35,034 nt of DNA, from the NCBI GenBank assembly GCA_900548455.1, contig URKQ01000035.1:1-35034 (forward strand), read 5' to 3'. The notes under the pieces were generated by a model. It worked only from the letters and a program-made list of their open reading frames with translations, was not told where the DNA came from and made no database searches. Shown here piece by piece: positions 1 through 8,312 of the stretch. The position numbers were made by a program, and so were the translations under genes. How positions within the stretch are numbered: the first letter of the stretch is position 1; each line of letters opens with the position of its first letter. The stretch is from an uncultured Clostridium sp. Lineage in GTDB: Bacteria; Bacillota; Clostridia; Clostridiales; Clostridiaceae.

Positions 1-209
1 TGCTTTGCTGCGAAAAGGATATCTCAGAGATTATAGTCATAGATATAAAGGGTCCTGGAATAAAACGTAACTACAACAATAAATTTAATATTCCTATTAG
101 AATTATAGAACCTAGTATAAATTTAGGCGGCATACTTGAGTTTAGTAGATACAACATAAGTAATAACATGCTACATGGATATTACGATACCCTTAATGCT
201 TTAAAATAA
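1..209 (+). CDS. Patatin-like phospholipase, C-terminal end (partial)
   Basis: The reading frame is open from base 3 to a TAA at 207-209; the start lies left of the window. The visible 68 residues contain a hydrophobic strand IIVIDIKGPGIKR, then IPIRIIEPSINLGGILEFS, and end with NMLHGYYDTLNALK. The order 'IDIKG-G', 'I-P---LG-IL-F' and 'N---GY-DTL' is the C-terminal pattern I know from bacterial patatin-like (PNPLA) lipid acyl hydrolases. The catalytic Gly-x-Ser-x-Gly and Asp are outside the window, so activity cannot be judged. No clear terminator follows; a promoter for the next gene starts about 40 bases later. The family call rests on this short tail and is moderate. Confidence 0.5.
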   Translation, partial: LCCEKDISEIIVIDIKGPGIKRNYNNKFNIPIRIIEPSINLGGILEFSRYNISNNMLHGYYDTLNALK

Positions 210-247
210 AATTCAAATGAATAAAAAGCAAATTGTTAAACTTTCTT

Positions 248-276
248 CTGACTAACTTAGATAATTATGATATAAT
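248..276 (+). promoter_or_regulatory. Sigma-A-type promoter for the CBS-domain gene
   Basis: CTGACT (248-253, four of six matches to TTGACA) is followed after exactly 17 bases by a perfect TATAAT (271-276). The predicted start, near 283, leaves a leader of about 55 bases before the ATG at 337. Confidence 0.55.
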
Positions 277-336
277 AGATAAGTAAGCATAATTCAATGT
301 TTATTATATAATGATTTTAATGGAGGATGATTAAAT

Positions 337-798
337 ATGAACGTTGCCTTTTTTCTAACTCCTAAAAGTGAAGTAATATTTGAAAAGGTTAATTCTACTA
401 TGCGTAGAGCCATGGAGAGAATGGAATATCATAGATATACAGCAATTCCTCTTGTAGATGATAAAGGTAGATATGTAGGTACTTTAACTGAAGGTGACAT
501 ACTTTGGAAAATTAAAAATACATCAGGTCTAAGTTTTAAAGATACTGAAAATGTTTTAATAAAAGAAATACCACGCCATGTTAAAAGTAAGCCCGTTTCA
601 ATTAACTCAGATATGGAAAGTTTAATTTTAGCGGCAAAGTCACAAAACTTTGTTCCAGTTGTTGATGACTCTAATACGTTTATTGGAATTATCAAAAGAG
701 GTGATATAATTTCCTATTGCTACAAGAGAATCTTTGAAGAAGATGATAGTAACCAATTTAGTGAATTTAAAAATCTTGGGAAACTGAATATATCTTAG
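337..798 (+). CDS. CBS-domain protein (tandem CBS pair)
   Basis: A 153-residue protein made almost entirely of two CBS repeats. Repeat one is about residues 3-70 (hydrophobic strand TAIPLVDDKGRYVGTLTEGDIL); repeat two is about residues 80-135 (FVPVVDDSNTFIGIIKRGDII). CBS pairs form a Bateman module that commonly binds adenine nucleotides and regulates a partner. No catalytic domain is attached, so the partner is unknown. The ATG at 337 follows GGAGG with normal spacing. The gene has its own promoter and terminator and is therefore probably monocistronic. Similar stand-alone CBS proteins are frequent in clostridia; the ligand cannot be read from the sequence. Confidence 0.85.
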   Translation: MNVAFFLTPKSEVIFEKVNSTMRRAMERMEYHRYTAIPLVDDKGRYVGTLTEGDILWKIKNTSGLSFKDTENVLIKEIPRHVKSKPVSINSDMESLILAAKSQNFVPVVDDSNTFIGIIKRGDIISYCYKRIFEEDDSNQFSEFKNLGKLNIS

Positions 799-803
799 TA
801 AGA

Positions 804-830
804 GGGTGGTTTTAATACTGCCCTTTTTTT
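804..830 (+). terminator. Intrinsic terminator of the CBS-domain gene
   Basis: GGGTGGT-tttaat-ACTGCCC forms a 7-bp RNA stem with two G-U pairs, followed by seven T residues, six bases after the stop codon. Confidence 0.75.
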
Positions 831-986
831 GATTTTACATACAATCACAGTATATTCTCTCAGAGATCTAGATTAGATTCTACCTCTGTTTTTTGCTTGA
901 GATACTTTTTATATATTTCCTTAATTTTAAAGTGATGGTATAATATTGTATTATATATGTTTAACATATTTACCGAGGAGGTTATT

Positions 987-1196
987 ATGAGTAATCATTG
1001 TAAGCGAAAATCAAAAACCAAAAAATCTGAAAAATATAAGGTTTCAAAATTCATTTTTGATAGGCTTTATATTTTCGCCATAGTAGTTGTAATTATTATA
1101 GGACTAATATTCTACTTTAATTCTAAACCAAAATCAGAAGCAATAAATTATGATCCTAACTTAAATTTATCACTAGCTAATTTTGCATTGAAATAA
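987..1196 (+). CDS. Small single-pass membrane protein, unknown
   Basis: A 69-residue protein. I start it at the ATG at 987 (MSNHCKRKSK) because GAGGAGG lies just upstream; the in-frame ATG at 957 has no ribosome binding site. The N-terminus is strongly basic (KRKSKTKKSEKYK), followed by one hydrophobic segment, about residues 27-46 (LYIFAIVVVIIIGLIFYF), and a short polar tail ending SLANFALK. The positive-inside rule predicts a cytoplasmic N-terminus. I do not recognise a family. It is followed by a perfect 19-bp hairpin shared with the convergent ATPase gene. It has the look of a real gene but no function can be assigned. Confidence 0.65.
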   Translation: MSNHCKRKSKTKKSEKYKVSKFIFDRLYIFAIVVVIIIGLIFYFNSKPKSEAINYDPNLNLSLANFALK

Positions 1197-1232
1197 ATAA
1201 AGGAGAAGATTATTCTTCTCCTTTATTTATTT
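1191..1232. terminator. Bidirectional intrinsic terminator
   Basis: Perfect 19-bp inverted repeat (arms 1191-1209 and 1214-1232, loop TTAT) with a GC-rich apex GGAGAAGA/TCTTCTCC and A/T-rich flanks that give a U-tract on both strands. It sits between the convergent small membrane protein and the P-type ATPase. Confidence 0.9.
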
Positions 1233-1238
1233 TTTTTA

Positions 1239-3446
1239 TTATTCAATTTTTAATGCTCTGATTGAATTTAAAACAGCAATGATGGTTACACCTACATCTG
1301 CAAAAACCGCCATCCACATATTTGTAAGTCCAAGTGCAGTTAAAACTAGCACTAACACCTTAATGGAAATTGAAAAAATAATATTTTGAAGTACAATTTT
1401 TTCAGTTTTTCGTGCAATACTTATTGCTGTAGATATTTGTGTAGGGTCATCGGTCATTAACACCACATCTGAAGCCTCTATTGCTGCATCAGAACCTACT
1501 CCACCCATAGCTATACCAATGTCTGCTGATGTTAAAACTGGGGCATCATTTATACCATCCCCTACAAATAACACTTTACTTTTTTTATGGGCTAATTTAA
1601 TTGCTTCTAATTTACTAACTTTTTCATGAGGTAATAACTCTGAGTAGGTTTCTTCTATATTTAAAACCTGCCCTACATAACTAGCAATTTGTCTATTGTC
1701 TCCTGTAAACATTATAATTTTTTTAATGCCTATTTCTCTCAACTTTTGAATTGAAGAAGGAGCTGTTGCCTTAATTTTATCAGCAATAACTAATGAACCT
1801 ACAAAATTATCATTAACTGCTAGGTATACTATAGTACCTACTTCCTTTGATTTTATATACCTTATGCCTAGCTCTTCCATGTATTTATAATTACCTGCAT
1901 AAATATATCTATCTCCTAAATATATCTTAACACCTTTTCCCGGTAACTCTTCATAACTTTTTACCCTACTTTTATCTAATAGTGCTCTTTCAGTACTTTT
2001 TTTATAGGCCTCTATTATTGACTTAGCTATAGGATGATTAGAATACATCTCTGCATATGCTGCATATTCTAAAATCATATCCTCTGTTATAATACCTCTA
2101 GATTCAATTTTGTTTACTTCAAAAGTACCTTCTGTTAAAGTTCCTGTTTTATCAAAAACCACTATATCGGCTTTACTTAAAGCTTCAAGGTAATTACCAC
2201 CCTTTATTAATACTCCTACTTTGGAAGCTCCACCAATACCACCAAAGAAACTTAATGGTACAGAAATAACTAACGCACATGGGCATGAAACAACCAAGAA
2301 TGATAACGCTCTGTAAACCCATACAGAAAACAATTCATTATAAACTATAGGTGGAACAATAGCTATAATAAAAGCTAAAGCCACTACAATAGGGGTATAT
2401 ATTCTTGCAAATCTAGATATGAATTTTTCCGTTGGCGCCTTCTTATTTGAAGCATTTTCTACAAGTTCTAGTATTTTAGAAACTGTAGATTCACTATATT
2501 TATTTGTTACCCTTACTTCCAATAAAGCGGTTTTATTTATTGAACCAGCTAAAACAGAATCTCTTTTTCTAATAATTTTAGGAGTTGACTCACCTGTTAA
2601 ACTAGATGTATCAACTTGAGACTCACCACTTATAACTACCCCATCTAAAGGAATTTTTTCTCCAGGTTTAATTATTATAATATCATCTATTTCAACTTCT
2701 TCAGGAGATACAACTTCAATTTCCCCATTATCTTTTTCAACATTAGCATAATCAGGCCTTATATTCATAAGTGAGGCTATAGATTTTTTAGATTTATTAA
2801 CTGCTAAGCCTTGTAGATATTCTCCTACTTGATAAAAGAGCATAACACCAATTGCCTCTGGATATGCTCCTATAAGGAAAGCTCCAATGGTAGCAATACT
2901 CATCAAGAAATTTTCATCAAATATCTTACCCTTTAATATATTATGAAATGCTGTCAATAAAATATCCCCACCAACAATAACATATGCAATTAAAAATAAA
3001 GAAATACTAACATAGTCATTAAAGAACAATCCTGAAATTCCAAATAAAACTCCAATTATTAACCTAATTACCGTTGAACTTTTATGGTGGTCATGATGGT
3101 GGTGGTGATGTTCACTTTCTTCTTCATCATGGTTATGGGAATGTTCCTCACTAGCTAAGCTTGTCTTATTGTGAATGTTAGAAAAATCCAATGTGGTTTT
3201 GCCTAACTGTTCTTCACTTATTTCTTTTACAGTAACACCGTGTTCGATGGAAGACGCAATATATTCTACATCTTCCAATACTAAATCACTATTAATTTCT
3301 GTTTTCATATCTAATATAGCTTTTGATGTTACTGCATTTACTATAGCTTCATCTACATATTTTAAATTATTTAGCTCTCTTTCAATCTTCAGTGCACAAT
3401 TGGCACAATGAAGACCTTCTATATGATACACCTTCTTTTTCCCCAT
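1239..3446 (-). CDS. cadA/zntA-like: P1B-type heavy-metal ATPase (Zn/Cd/Pb exporter)
   Basis: ATP-driven metal export pump of 735 residues. Domain order: N-terminal heavy-metal-associated domain with GLHCANC (about residues 9-15), a His-rich linker with HHHHHHDHH near residue 115, six to eight membrane helices, actuator motif TGES, the metal-binding CPC in SCPCALVIS, phosphorylation motif DKTGTLT, SNHP, and the hinge GDGINDAP. In the last helices a Lys (ISIKVLVL) and an Asp (FADVGV) match the Zn/Cd/Pb subgroup rather than copper pumps. I start at the ATG at 3446 (MGKKKVYHIEG), which has AGGAGG seven bases upstream; an ATG seven codons earlier lacks one. No metal-sensing repressor gene is adjacent. 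Metal specificity is inferred from residues only. Confidence 0.93.
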   Translation of the reverse strand: MGKKKVYHIEGLHCANCALKIERELNNLKYVDEAIVNAVTSKAILDMKTEINSDLVLEDVEYIASSIEHGVTVKEISEEQLGKTTLDFSNIHNKTSLASEEHSHNHDEEESEHHHHHHDHHKSSTVIRLIIGVLFGISGLFFNDYVSISLFLIAYVIVGGDILLTAFHNILKGKIFDENFLMSIATIGAFLIGAYPEAIGVMLFYQVGEYLQGLAVNKSKKSIASLMNIRPDYANVEKDNGEIEVVSPEEVEIDDIIIIKPGEKIPLDGVVISGESQVDTSSLTGESTPKIIRKRDSVLAGSINKTALLEVRVTNKYSESTVSKILELVENASNKKAPTEKFISRFARIYTPIVVALAFIIAIVPPIVYNELFSVWVYRALSFLVVSCPCALVISVPLSFFGGIGGASKVGVLIKGGNYLEALSKADIVVFDKTGTLTEGTFEVNKIESRGIITEDMILEYAAYAEMYSNHPIAKSIIEAYKKSTERALLDKSRVKSYEELPGKGVKIYLGDRYIYAGNYKYMEELGIRYIKSKEVGTIVYLAVNDNFVGSLVIADKIKATAPSSIQKLREIGIKKIIMFTGDNRQIASYVGQVLNIEETYSELLPHEKVSKLEAIKLAHKKSKVLFVGDGINDAPVLTSADIGIAMGGVGSDAAIEASDVVLMTDDPTQISTAISIARKTEKIVLQNIIFSISIKVLVLVLTALGLTNMWMAVFADVGVTIIAVLNSIRALKIE

Positions 3447-3458
3447 TAGTAACCTCCT

Positions 3459-3476
3459 AAATAACATCCGTTATTT
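3459..3476. promoter_or_regulatory. Inverted repeat overlapping the ATPase ribosome binding region
   Basis: AAATAAC-ATCC-GTTATTT is a perfect 7-bp inverted repeat directly upstream of the AGGAGG of the ATPase. It could be a metal-repressor operator or a small 5'-UTR hairpin; nothing else identifies the binding protein. Confidence 0.3.
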
Positions 3477-3646
3477 CTTATTTACATGTCAATATTAATT
3501 TTATTTTTATTTCATATCAACATCTTTATATTTTATGATAGCCTTATATAATTGTTGCATGTTCATTATATAATATGATTGTATTCCTTAAAATAATCAT
3601 TTATACAAATTATAATTTCATTTTTTTAAATTTGAAACTAACCATC

Positions 3647-4156
3647 CTATTCAACTTTAGAAAATCTAGAGTCAGCTGGAGGTGAAATCACATAATTTAT
3701 TACTGTTGCAATTACTATTCCTACAATAGTATCTATTGTACGCTTAACGGCATAAGAAATTATACTCTCACTAGTCATGTTTATCATAATTACACAAAAC
3801 ACTACACAAGCCATAGAAATACACTCTTGCCAATTTAGAGCGTTTAATACACTAATCAAGAATATAATTCCAATAAATAACAAAGCAAGATTACCTTCAT
3901 CAATCATAACCATTGCTATTCCTAAGCATCCTCCCATTATAGTTCCAAGTACTCGAGATATTCCAACATTAATTCCTTTTTTAACTGTTGTCTCCATTGA
4001 AAACAGAGCTCCAGTGGCTACAAAAAAAGGTGAATCTAGTTTAAATGCTTGTGAAACTAAAACACTTATTACTACGGCAAAAGCAGTTTTAATGTTTCTC
4101 ATTCCAATATACTTTCTAATTAAATTAATAGTTTTTATCTTTTTTAAATCCTTCAA
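3647..4156 (-). CDS. Aromatic acid exporter (ArAE/FUSC-like) family membrane protein
   Basis: A 169-residue integral membrane protein with a basic amphipathic N-terminus and about four hydrophobic segments (AFAVVISVLVSQAF; GTIMGGCLGIAMVM; LALLFIGIIFLISVL; ISMACVVFCVIMINM) and a last one near 140-160. The motif FFVATGALFSMETTVKKGINVGISRVLGTIMGG is typical of the short membrane-only ArAE_1 (DUF939) proteins. The longer relatives carry a cytoplasmic C-terminal domain that is absent here. The start codon is TTG at 4154-4156 with GGAGAG eight bases upstream; no ATG fits better. The transported substrate is not known for this subgroup. Confidence 0.75.
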   Translation of the reverse strand: MKDLKKIKTINLIRKYIGMRNIKTAFAVVISVLVSQAFKLDSPFFVATGALFSMETTVKKGINVGISRVLGTIMGGCLGIAMVMIDEGNLALLFIGIIFLISVLNALNWQECISMACVVFCVIMINMTSESIISYAVKRTIDTIVGIVIATVINYVISPPADSRFSKVE

Positions 4157-4332
4157 GTCAATCTCTCCTCATGTCAGTTTCGTGCTTCTATTTATCTTAA
4201 TCGTACAAAGTTCATTTATCTTTATAGTATTAATAATATATATTATTCCCTAGATATAGTGATTCTATATTAATAAAATTATCACTGACTAAAAAAATTA
4301 TAGATATAACTTTATTTTACTATAGAACCAAT

Positions 4333-4365
4333 AAAATTAAGGTGGTACTAGACCACCTTAATTTT
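4333..4365. terminator. Intrinsic terminator overlapping the yprB-like stop codon
   Basis: Perfect 14-bp inverted repeat (AAAATTAAGGTGGT at 4333-4346 and its complement at 4352-4365, five-base loop). The right arm overlaps the stop codon of the minus-strand gene at 4364, so transcription ends immediately after the coding region. Confidence 0.8.
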
Positions 4366-5068
4366 ATATCTTTTCATCCTCCGAAATAGCTCTTGGAGGT
4401 TCCGAACCATCTTTAATATATTTGTTCCATTTTGTATAAATGTAAAATAAGCTTGATACATCTTGCATATTATAAAGCAATATTTTTTCTTTTTTTTCGC
4501 CAGGCATTCGTTTAAAGTACTCTTCATCTTTCATAATCTTACTAAAAGTTTTAGCTAAAGTTGATCCACTTATAACTTCGCTTTCACGAGTAATATCACA
4601 CTCAGTTTCTAAGGCCTTTAACCCTATTGACCTTTTCATAACATGCTCATATTCTTTTTGCAAGTCAATACTTTTAAAACTTTCTTCAACTGAGAATCCC
4701 AATTCATATTTCTCAAACAAATATCTAATTACTAAAAAATCATTATTTCCAGAAAACGTAACAATATATTCTTTGTTTAACTCTTTTTTCATTTTTATAA
4801 AATATTTTTTTGAGTAATTTAATAACTTTACAAGCTCACGTCTGTTTTCTATCATATACTGTGTTATTATTATTTCACTTTTGGCTTCATCATAGTAACC
4901 AGCTCCAAAAACTCCAATGCATATAGGTTTCTTATATACATAATGTTCTAGATCGAAGAAAATAGATTTTTTAAAGAGCTCCTTATCCCCATCAATTTCT
5001 AAGCTATAGTTAAAATCACAGTCTTCAACTTTCAAAGTGCTCTCTTTAATTATCACATTACCACTCAT
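4364..5068 (-). CDS. YprB-like RNase H-fold (DEDD) nuclease domain protein
   Basis: A 234-residue stand-alone protein resembling the ribonuclease-H-like domain of B. subtilis YprB. Likely acidic site residues are seen in order: FFDLE (near 37), FSGNNDF (near 108), the family motif GLKALE (near 150) and YNMQDV (near 200), consistent with a 3'-5' exonuclease-type DEDD fold. YprB carries an additional TPR-like region, which is absent here. The substrate is unknown. ATG at 5068; the upstream ribosome binding site is weak (GAAGAAATG). It is transcribed away from feoA and ends in its own hairpin. Confidence 0.75.
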   Translation of the reverse strand: MSGNVIIKESTLKVEDCDFNYSLEIDGDKELFKKSIFFDLEHYVYKKPICIGVFGAGYYDEAKSEIIITQYMIENRRELVKLLNYSKKYFIKMKKELNKEYIVTFSGNNDFLVIRYLFEKYELGFSVEESFKSIDLQKEYEHVMKRSIGLKALETECDITRESEVISGSTLAKTFSKIMKDEEYFKRMPGEKKEKILLYNMQDVSSLFYIYTKWNKYIKDGSEPPRAISEDEKI

Positions 5069-5290
5069 TTCTTCAATGTATTATAACCGTATCAAAATTA
5101 TATTATATTCTATTAAATTACATTATATCATAGTTAACTTTAATCTTCTATAATATATGTGCTGCAATTAAAAATCCTATAATAATAGCATTATTATAAA
5201 TAATAACTTACTATATAATTAATTATTATTATTATCAAGTTCAAAAAATTACTTATTCGAAAATTTTTTACAAATGACCAAAATTTGTAT

Positions 5291-5319
5291 TTGACAATTA
5301 TTATCATCTAGCATATAAT
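5291..5319 (+). promoter_or_regulatory. Consensus promoter of the feo operon
   Basis: Perfect TTGACA (5291-5296), a 17-base spacer and perfect TATAAT (5314-5319). Transcription should begin near 5326. Confidence 0.9.
5292..5306. promoter_or_regulatory. Fur box overlapping the -35 element
   Basis: TGACAATTATTATCA matches the 7-1-7 Fur consensus TGATAATNATTATCA with one mismatch. It overlaps the -35 hexamer, so iron-loaded Fur would block RNA polymerase. Confidence 0.8.
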
Positions 5320-5331
5320 AAATATAGTAAA

Positions 5332-5346
5332 TGATAATAATTTTCA
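5332..5346. promoter_or_regulatory. Second Fur box downstream of the start site
   Basis: TGATAATAATTTTCA matches the 7-1-7 Fur consensus with one mismatch. It lies between the expected transcription start and the feoA ribosome binding site. With the upstream box it contributes a 12-bp perfect inverted repeat (5296-5307 and 5331-5342) around the -10. Confidence 0.75.
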
Positions 5347-5362
5347 AAAGGAAGTGATACTC

Positions 5363-5590
5363 ATGACTATCTATAATTTAAAACCTGGAAATAAAGGATT
5401 AATTCAAGAAGTAGCATGTGATGATAAATTAGCAAAACGACTTTTAGCTTTAGGTTTTGTAGAAGGAACAGAAATTGTTGTTAAAAATACTGCTCCATTA
5501 GGAGATCCTATAATAGTAAATCTTAGAGGAACTGATTTAGCATTAAGAAAAAAAGATGCCAAATTAATTTACATCAAGGAGGCAGTTTAA
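5363..5590 (+). CDS. feoA: Ferrous iron transport protein A
   Basis: A 75-residue SH3-like FeoA protein, a small cytoplasmic partner of the FeoB iron permease. Typical features are MTIYNLKPGNKGLIQEV at the N-terminus, the central LAKRLLALGFVEGTEI, and GDPIIVNLRGTDLALRK near the end. I choose the ATG at 5363 because AAGGAAGTG gives correct spacing; a GTG nine bases earlier lies inside that site. The stop codon overlaps the feoB start (TAATG), a translationally coupled arrangement. Expression should be repressed by Fur when iron is plentiful, given the two boxes upstream. Confidence 0.95.
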   Translation: MTIYNLKPGNKGLIQEVACDDKLAKRLLALGFVEGTEIVVKNTAPLGDPIIVNLRGTDLALRKKDAKLIYIKEAV

Positions 5591-7365
5591 TGAAAACAAT
5601 AGCCCTAATAGGTAACCCAAACGTTGGTAAAACAACTCTATTTAACGCATTAACTGGTTCAAATCAATATGTGGGCAATTGGGCTGGAGTAACCGTAGAT
5701 AAGAAAGAAGGATTTTTAGACAAGAATATAAAAATTGTGGACTTGCCTGGGATATATGCCATGGATACTTTTTCTAATGAAGAAAAAGTTTCAAAAGACT
5801 TTCTTTATACTGACGAAGTAGATTTAATAATTAATATTATTGATGGATCTAATTTAGAAAGAAATCTATATCTTACATCACAATTAACACAATTTAATAA
5901 GCCTATACTTTTAGTTGTAAATATGATCGATGTTGCAAAAAGTAATGGAATAAATATCGACTATTCCCTTCTATCTGAAAAATTAGGTGTAAATATTATA
6001 CCTATTTCCGCTTCAAAAGGTGAAGGTGTAAAAGAAGTAATAACATTACTTAAAAACGAATCTTATAATAACTTAAATTCTGAAATATTAACAAAGCATA
6101 ACTTTAGTGAAATGAATGAAAGAGAAACTTATAAATATATAGAAAATATATTGAGTAATTGTGTTGAAGGCACAAAGTCTACAACAAATAAAATTACCGG
6201 ACTTATAGATTCAATTGTTTTAAATAGATTTTTAGCATACCCTATTTTTATTTTAATTATGTTTTTAATTTTTAAATGTACCTTTGATTGGATTGGCGGA
6301 CCACTTCAAAATCTTGCAGATACTTTAATCAACGATAAATTTGTAGAACTTGTAAAAATTCCACTAAGCAATACTTCACCTTGGTTTCAATCCTTAATCG
6401 TAGATGGAATTATCGGTGGTGTTGGTGGTGTAATTGTATTTCTACCAATAATCCTAACTTTATTTATAGGCATTAGTTTTTTAGAAGATAGTGGTTATAT
6501 GGCCAGAACTGCATTTATAATGGACAAACTTATGAGAAAGCTCGGTCTTTCTGGAAAAGCCTTCATTCCACTCCTTATGGGATTTGGTTGTTCTGTTCCT
6601 GGGATTATGTCCGCAAGAACTTTGGAAAGTGAAAAGGATAGAAAGTTAACTGCTTTAATTATTCCTTTTATGTCTTGTAATGCTAGACTTCCTGTTTACG
6701 GACTATTTGCAAGAATTTTATTTCCAGGTCATGAAGTATTAGTGATAATGTCATTATATTTACTTGGATTGATTGTTGCTTTCATCATGGCTATAATATT
6801 TAAAAGTACAGTCTTTAAAAAGGATGAAGAACCCTTTATTATTGAGTTACCAGAGTACAAGCTTCCTGAGTTTAAAAGTTTACTAATTCATACTTGGGAA
6901 AAAGGAAAAGGCTTTTTAAAGAAAGCTGGAACAATCATATTTTCAATATCAGTTTTAGTTTGGTTCTTATCTAACTTTAATATGAGTGGTATGGTTGATA
7001 TAAACGATAGTTTTCTAGCTACCATTGGTCGCTTTATAGCACCAGTATTTATTCCTCTTGGTTTTGGTACTTGGGAGAATGCTGTTGCTCTACTTACAGG
7101 ATTAATGGCAAAAGAAGTGGTTGTTGGAACATTAAGTGTACTTTATGCTGGCGGAGTAGAACTCGCTATAGCATCTACTTTCACTGCAGCCTCTGGAATT
7201 GCATTTTTAGTATTTACTCTTTTATACACACCTTGTGTATCTGTAATTGCAACAATGAAAAAAGAATTTAGTAATAAATTTGCATTATTCTCTGTAGTAT
7301 ACCAGCTAGTTGTAGCTTGGATATTTGCTTTTGGAGCATATCATTTAGTAAGTCTCTTTATTTAA
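5590..7365 (+). CDS. feoB: Ferrous iron transport protein B (GTPase permease)
   Basis: Membrane Fe(II) transporter of 591 residues, a short clostridial version. The N-terminal G domain shows G1 GNPNVGKTT (residues 8-16), the switch Thr in NWAGVTV (near 36), G3 DLPG (near 52), G4 NMID (near 112) and G5 SAS (near 140). The membrane part carries both Gate motifs (GYMARTAFIMDKLMRKLGLSG followed by GCSVPGIMSART, and LTGLMAKEVVVGTLSVLY) and the conserved SCNARLPVYG. About eight membrane helices are visible. It is coupled to feoA by a one-base overlap and followed 12 bases later by the feoB-associated peptide. Confidence 0.96.
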   Translation: MKTIALIGNPNVGKTTLFNALTGSNQYVGNWAGVTVDKKEGFLDKNIKIVDLPGIYAMDTFSNEEKVSKDFLYTDEVDLIINIIDGSNLERNLYLTSQLTQFNKPILLVVNMIDVAKSNGINIDYSLLSEKLGVNIIPISASKGEGVKEVITLLKNESYNNLNSEILTKHNFSEMNERETYKYIENILSNCVEGTKSTTNKITGLIDSIVLNRFLAYPIFILIMFLIFKCTFDWIGGPLQNLADTLINDKFVELVKIPLSNTSPWFQSLIVDGIIGGVGGVIVFLPIILTLFIGISFLEDSGYMARTAFIMDKLMRKLGLSGKAFIPLLMGFGCSVPGIMSARTLESEKDRKLTALIIPFMSCNARLPVYGLFARILFPGHEVLVIMSLYLLGLIVAFIMAIIFKSTVFKKDEEPFIIELPEYKLPEFKSLLIHTWEKGKGFLKKAGTIIFSISVLVWFLSNFNMSGMVDINDSFLATIGRFIAPVFIPLGFGTWENAVALLTGLMAKEVVVGTLSVLYAGGVELAIASTFTAASGIAFLVFTLLYTPCVSVIATMKKEFSNKFALFSVVYQLVVAWIFAFGAYHLVSLFI

Positions 7366-7377
7366 GGAGGAAAATTT

Positions 7378-7515
7378 ATGGAAATAATAATTACACTTGG
7401 AATTATAGTATTAGCTATAATAATTTTAACTAATACCATTAAGAAGAAAAAAAGTGGTGGTTGCAATTGTGGCTCATGCTCATCTAAGTGCCCTATGTAT
7501 AAAGAAAAAAAGTAA
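7378..7515 (+). CDS. FeoB-associated Cys-rich membrane peptide
   Basis: A 45-residue protein preceded by AAGGAGG and an ATG at 7378. One N-terminal membrane segment (IIITLGIIVLAIIIL) is followed by KKKK and a Cys cluster GGCNCGSCSSKCPMYKEKK with four Cys. This is the pattern of the FeoB-associated Cys-rich peptides found as the third gene of clostridial feo operons. The role is unproven; binding Fe(II) or assisting FeoB is plausible. Its stop codon lies within the left arm of the operon terminator. Confidence 0.88.
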   Translation: MEIIITLGIIVLAIIILTNTIKKKKSGGCNCGSCSSKCPMYKEKK

Positions 7516-7543
7516 AGGAAATTTCTCCTTTACTTTTTTTCTT
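7502..7543. terminator. Bidirectional terminator after the feo operon
   Basis: Perfect 18-bp inverted repeat (7502-7519 and 7526-7543) with six-base loop AATTTC. The outer A7/T7 runs serve as U-tracts in both directions, so it also ends the convergent small gene at 7561. Confidence 0.9.
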
Positions 7544-7560
7544 GGCTTGATTTATAAAGT

Positions 7561-7764
7561 CTATCCTTGAATATCTTTATCACTTTCTTCATCTATTAAC
7601 TGTTGAAATTCTATTTCATATAACTGTTCTTCTAATTTATTAATTTTATCATTTAGTTCATCTATCTTTAAAGAACTATTCCAAGCGCTTCTATCTTTCT
7701 CCCACATTTGTTTTTGTTTTTTATATCTTCTTATTTCACTTTTTAATTGATCCATTGTTAACAT
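7561..7764 (-). CDS. Small coiled-coil protein, unknown
   Basis: A 67-residue, highly charged protein (MLTMDQLKSEIRRYKKQ...). Heptad-like spacing of Ile/Leu (IDELNDKINKLEEQLYEIEFQQL) predicts a long coiled coil. The start at 7764 is chosen because AAGGGTG gives good spacing to this ATG; an ATG two codons earlier is too close to that site. There is no membrane segment or Cys. No family recognised. It lies between the feo operon terminator and the cold-shock gene. Confidence 0.6.
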   Translation of the reverse strand: MLTMDQLKSEIRRYKKQKQMWEKDRSAWNSSLKIDELNDKINKLEEQLYEIEFQQLIDEESDKDIQG

Positions 7765-7889
7765 ATGCATCACCCTTATCAAAAATCTATTTAGTTTAAT
7801 AATTGTATATGCATTTTTCAATTAAAATATTCAATTATATTTTCTATATCATTATTTTTTACTATAAATCAGATTAAATTTACATGAAA

Positions 7890-7921
7890 ATAAAAAAACC
7901 TTAACTTATCTCTAAGTTAAG
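7890..7921 (-). terminator. Intrinsic terminator of the cold-shock gene
   Basis: Read on the minus strand: CTTAACTTA-gaga-TAAGTTAAG (7921-7900) followed by a T-run (7898-7892). Confidence 0.8.
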
Positions 7922-7936
7922 ATTTTACGCTCTAGA

Positions 7937-8134
7937 TTATAATTTAAGGATGTTTCCTGCTTGTGGTCCTTTTGCTCCATCAACTACTTCAAATGAAACT
8001 TTTTGACCTTCTTCAAGAGTTTTGTATCCATCTCCACCTATTTGTGAAAAATGAGCAAAAACATCTACTCCATCTTCTCCTGTTATAAATCCATAACCTT
8101 TTTCTGAATTGAACCATTTAACTGTACCGTTCAT
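7937..8134 (-). CDS. csp: Cold-shock protein (CspA family)
   Basis: A 65-residue single-stranded nucleic-acid binding protein with the canonical cold-shock domain. It begins MNGTVKWFNSEKGYGFI (RNP1 KGYGFI) and contains DVFAHFSQI (RNP2; the usual VFVHFS has Ala for Val here), ending GPQAGNILKL. It acts as an RNA chaperone in the cytoplasm. GGAGG lies eight bases before the ATG at 8134. The upstream region up to about 8215 contains a TATAAT-like element on the minus strand. It is probably monocistronic. Confidence 0.95.
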   Translation of the reverse strand: MNGTVKWFNSEKGYGFITGEDGVDVFAHFSQIGGDGYKTLEEGQKVSFEVVDGAKGPQAGNILKL

Positions 8135-8312
8135 TGTATGTACCTCCGAAATATTATTATCCTTAAATTCATTGTAAAAAACCATTAACAACATTTCGAA
8201 ATAAATATACTACATTATATTAACTAATATCTATTGAAACTTAGTGGTTTATAAATTTACTAATAATTTAAGTTTATTTAATTCTAACACTATAATATTC
8301 ATTATGCAAGGT

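Noticed and set aside
3777..4253. 158-codon plus-strand frame over the ArAE-like gene
   Set aside because: Antisense to a convincing membrane protein gene; hydrophobicity is a by-product of the opposite strand.
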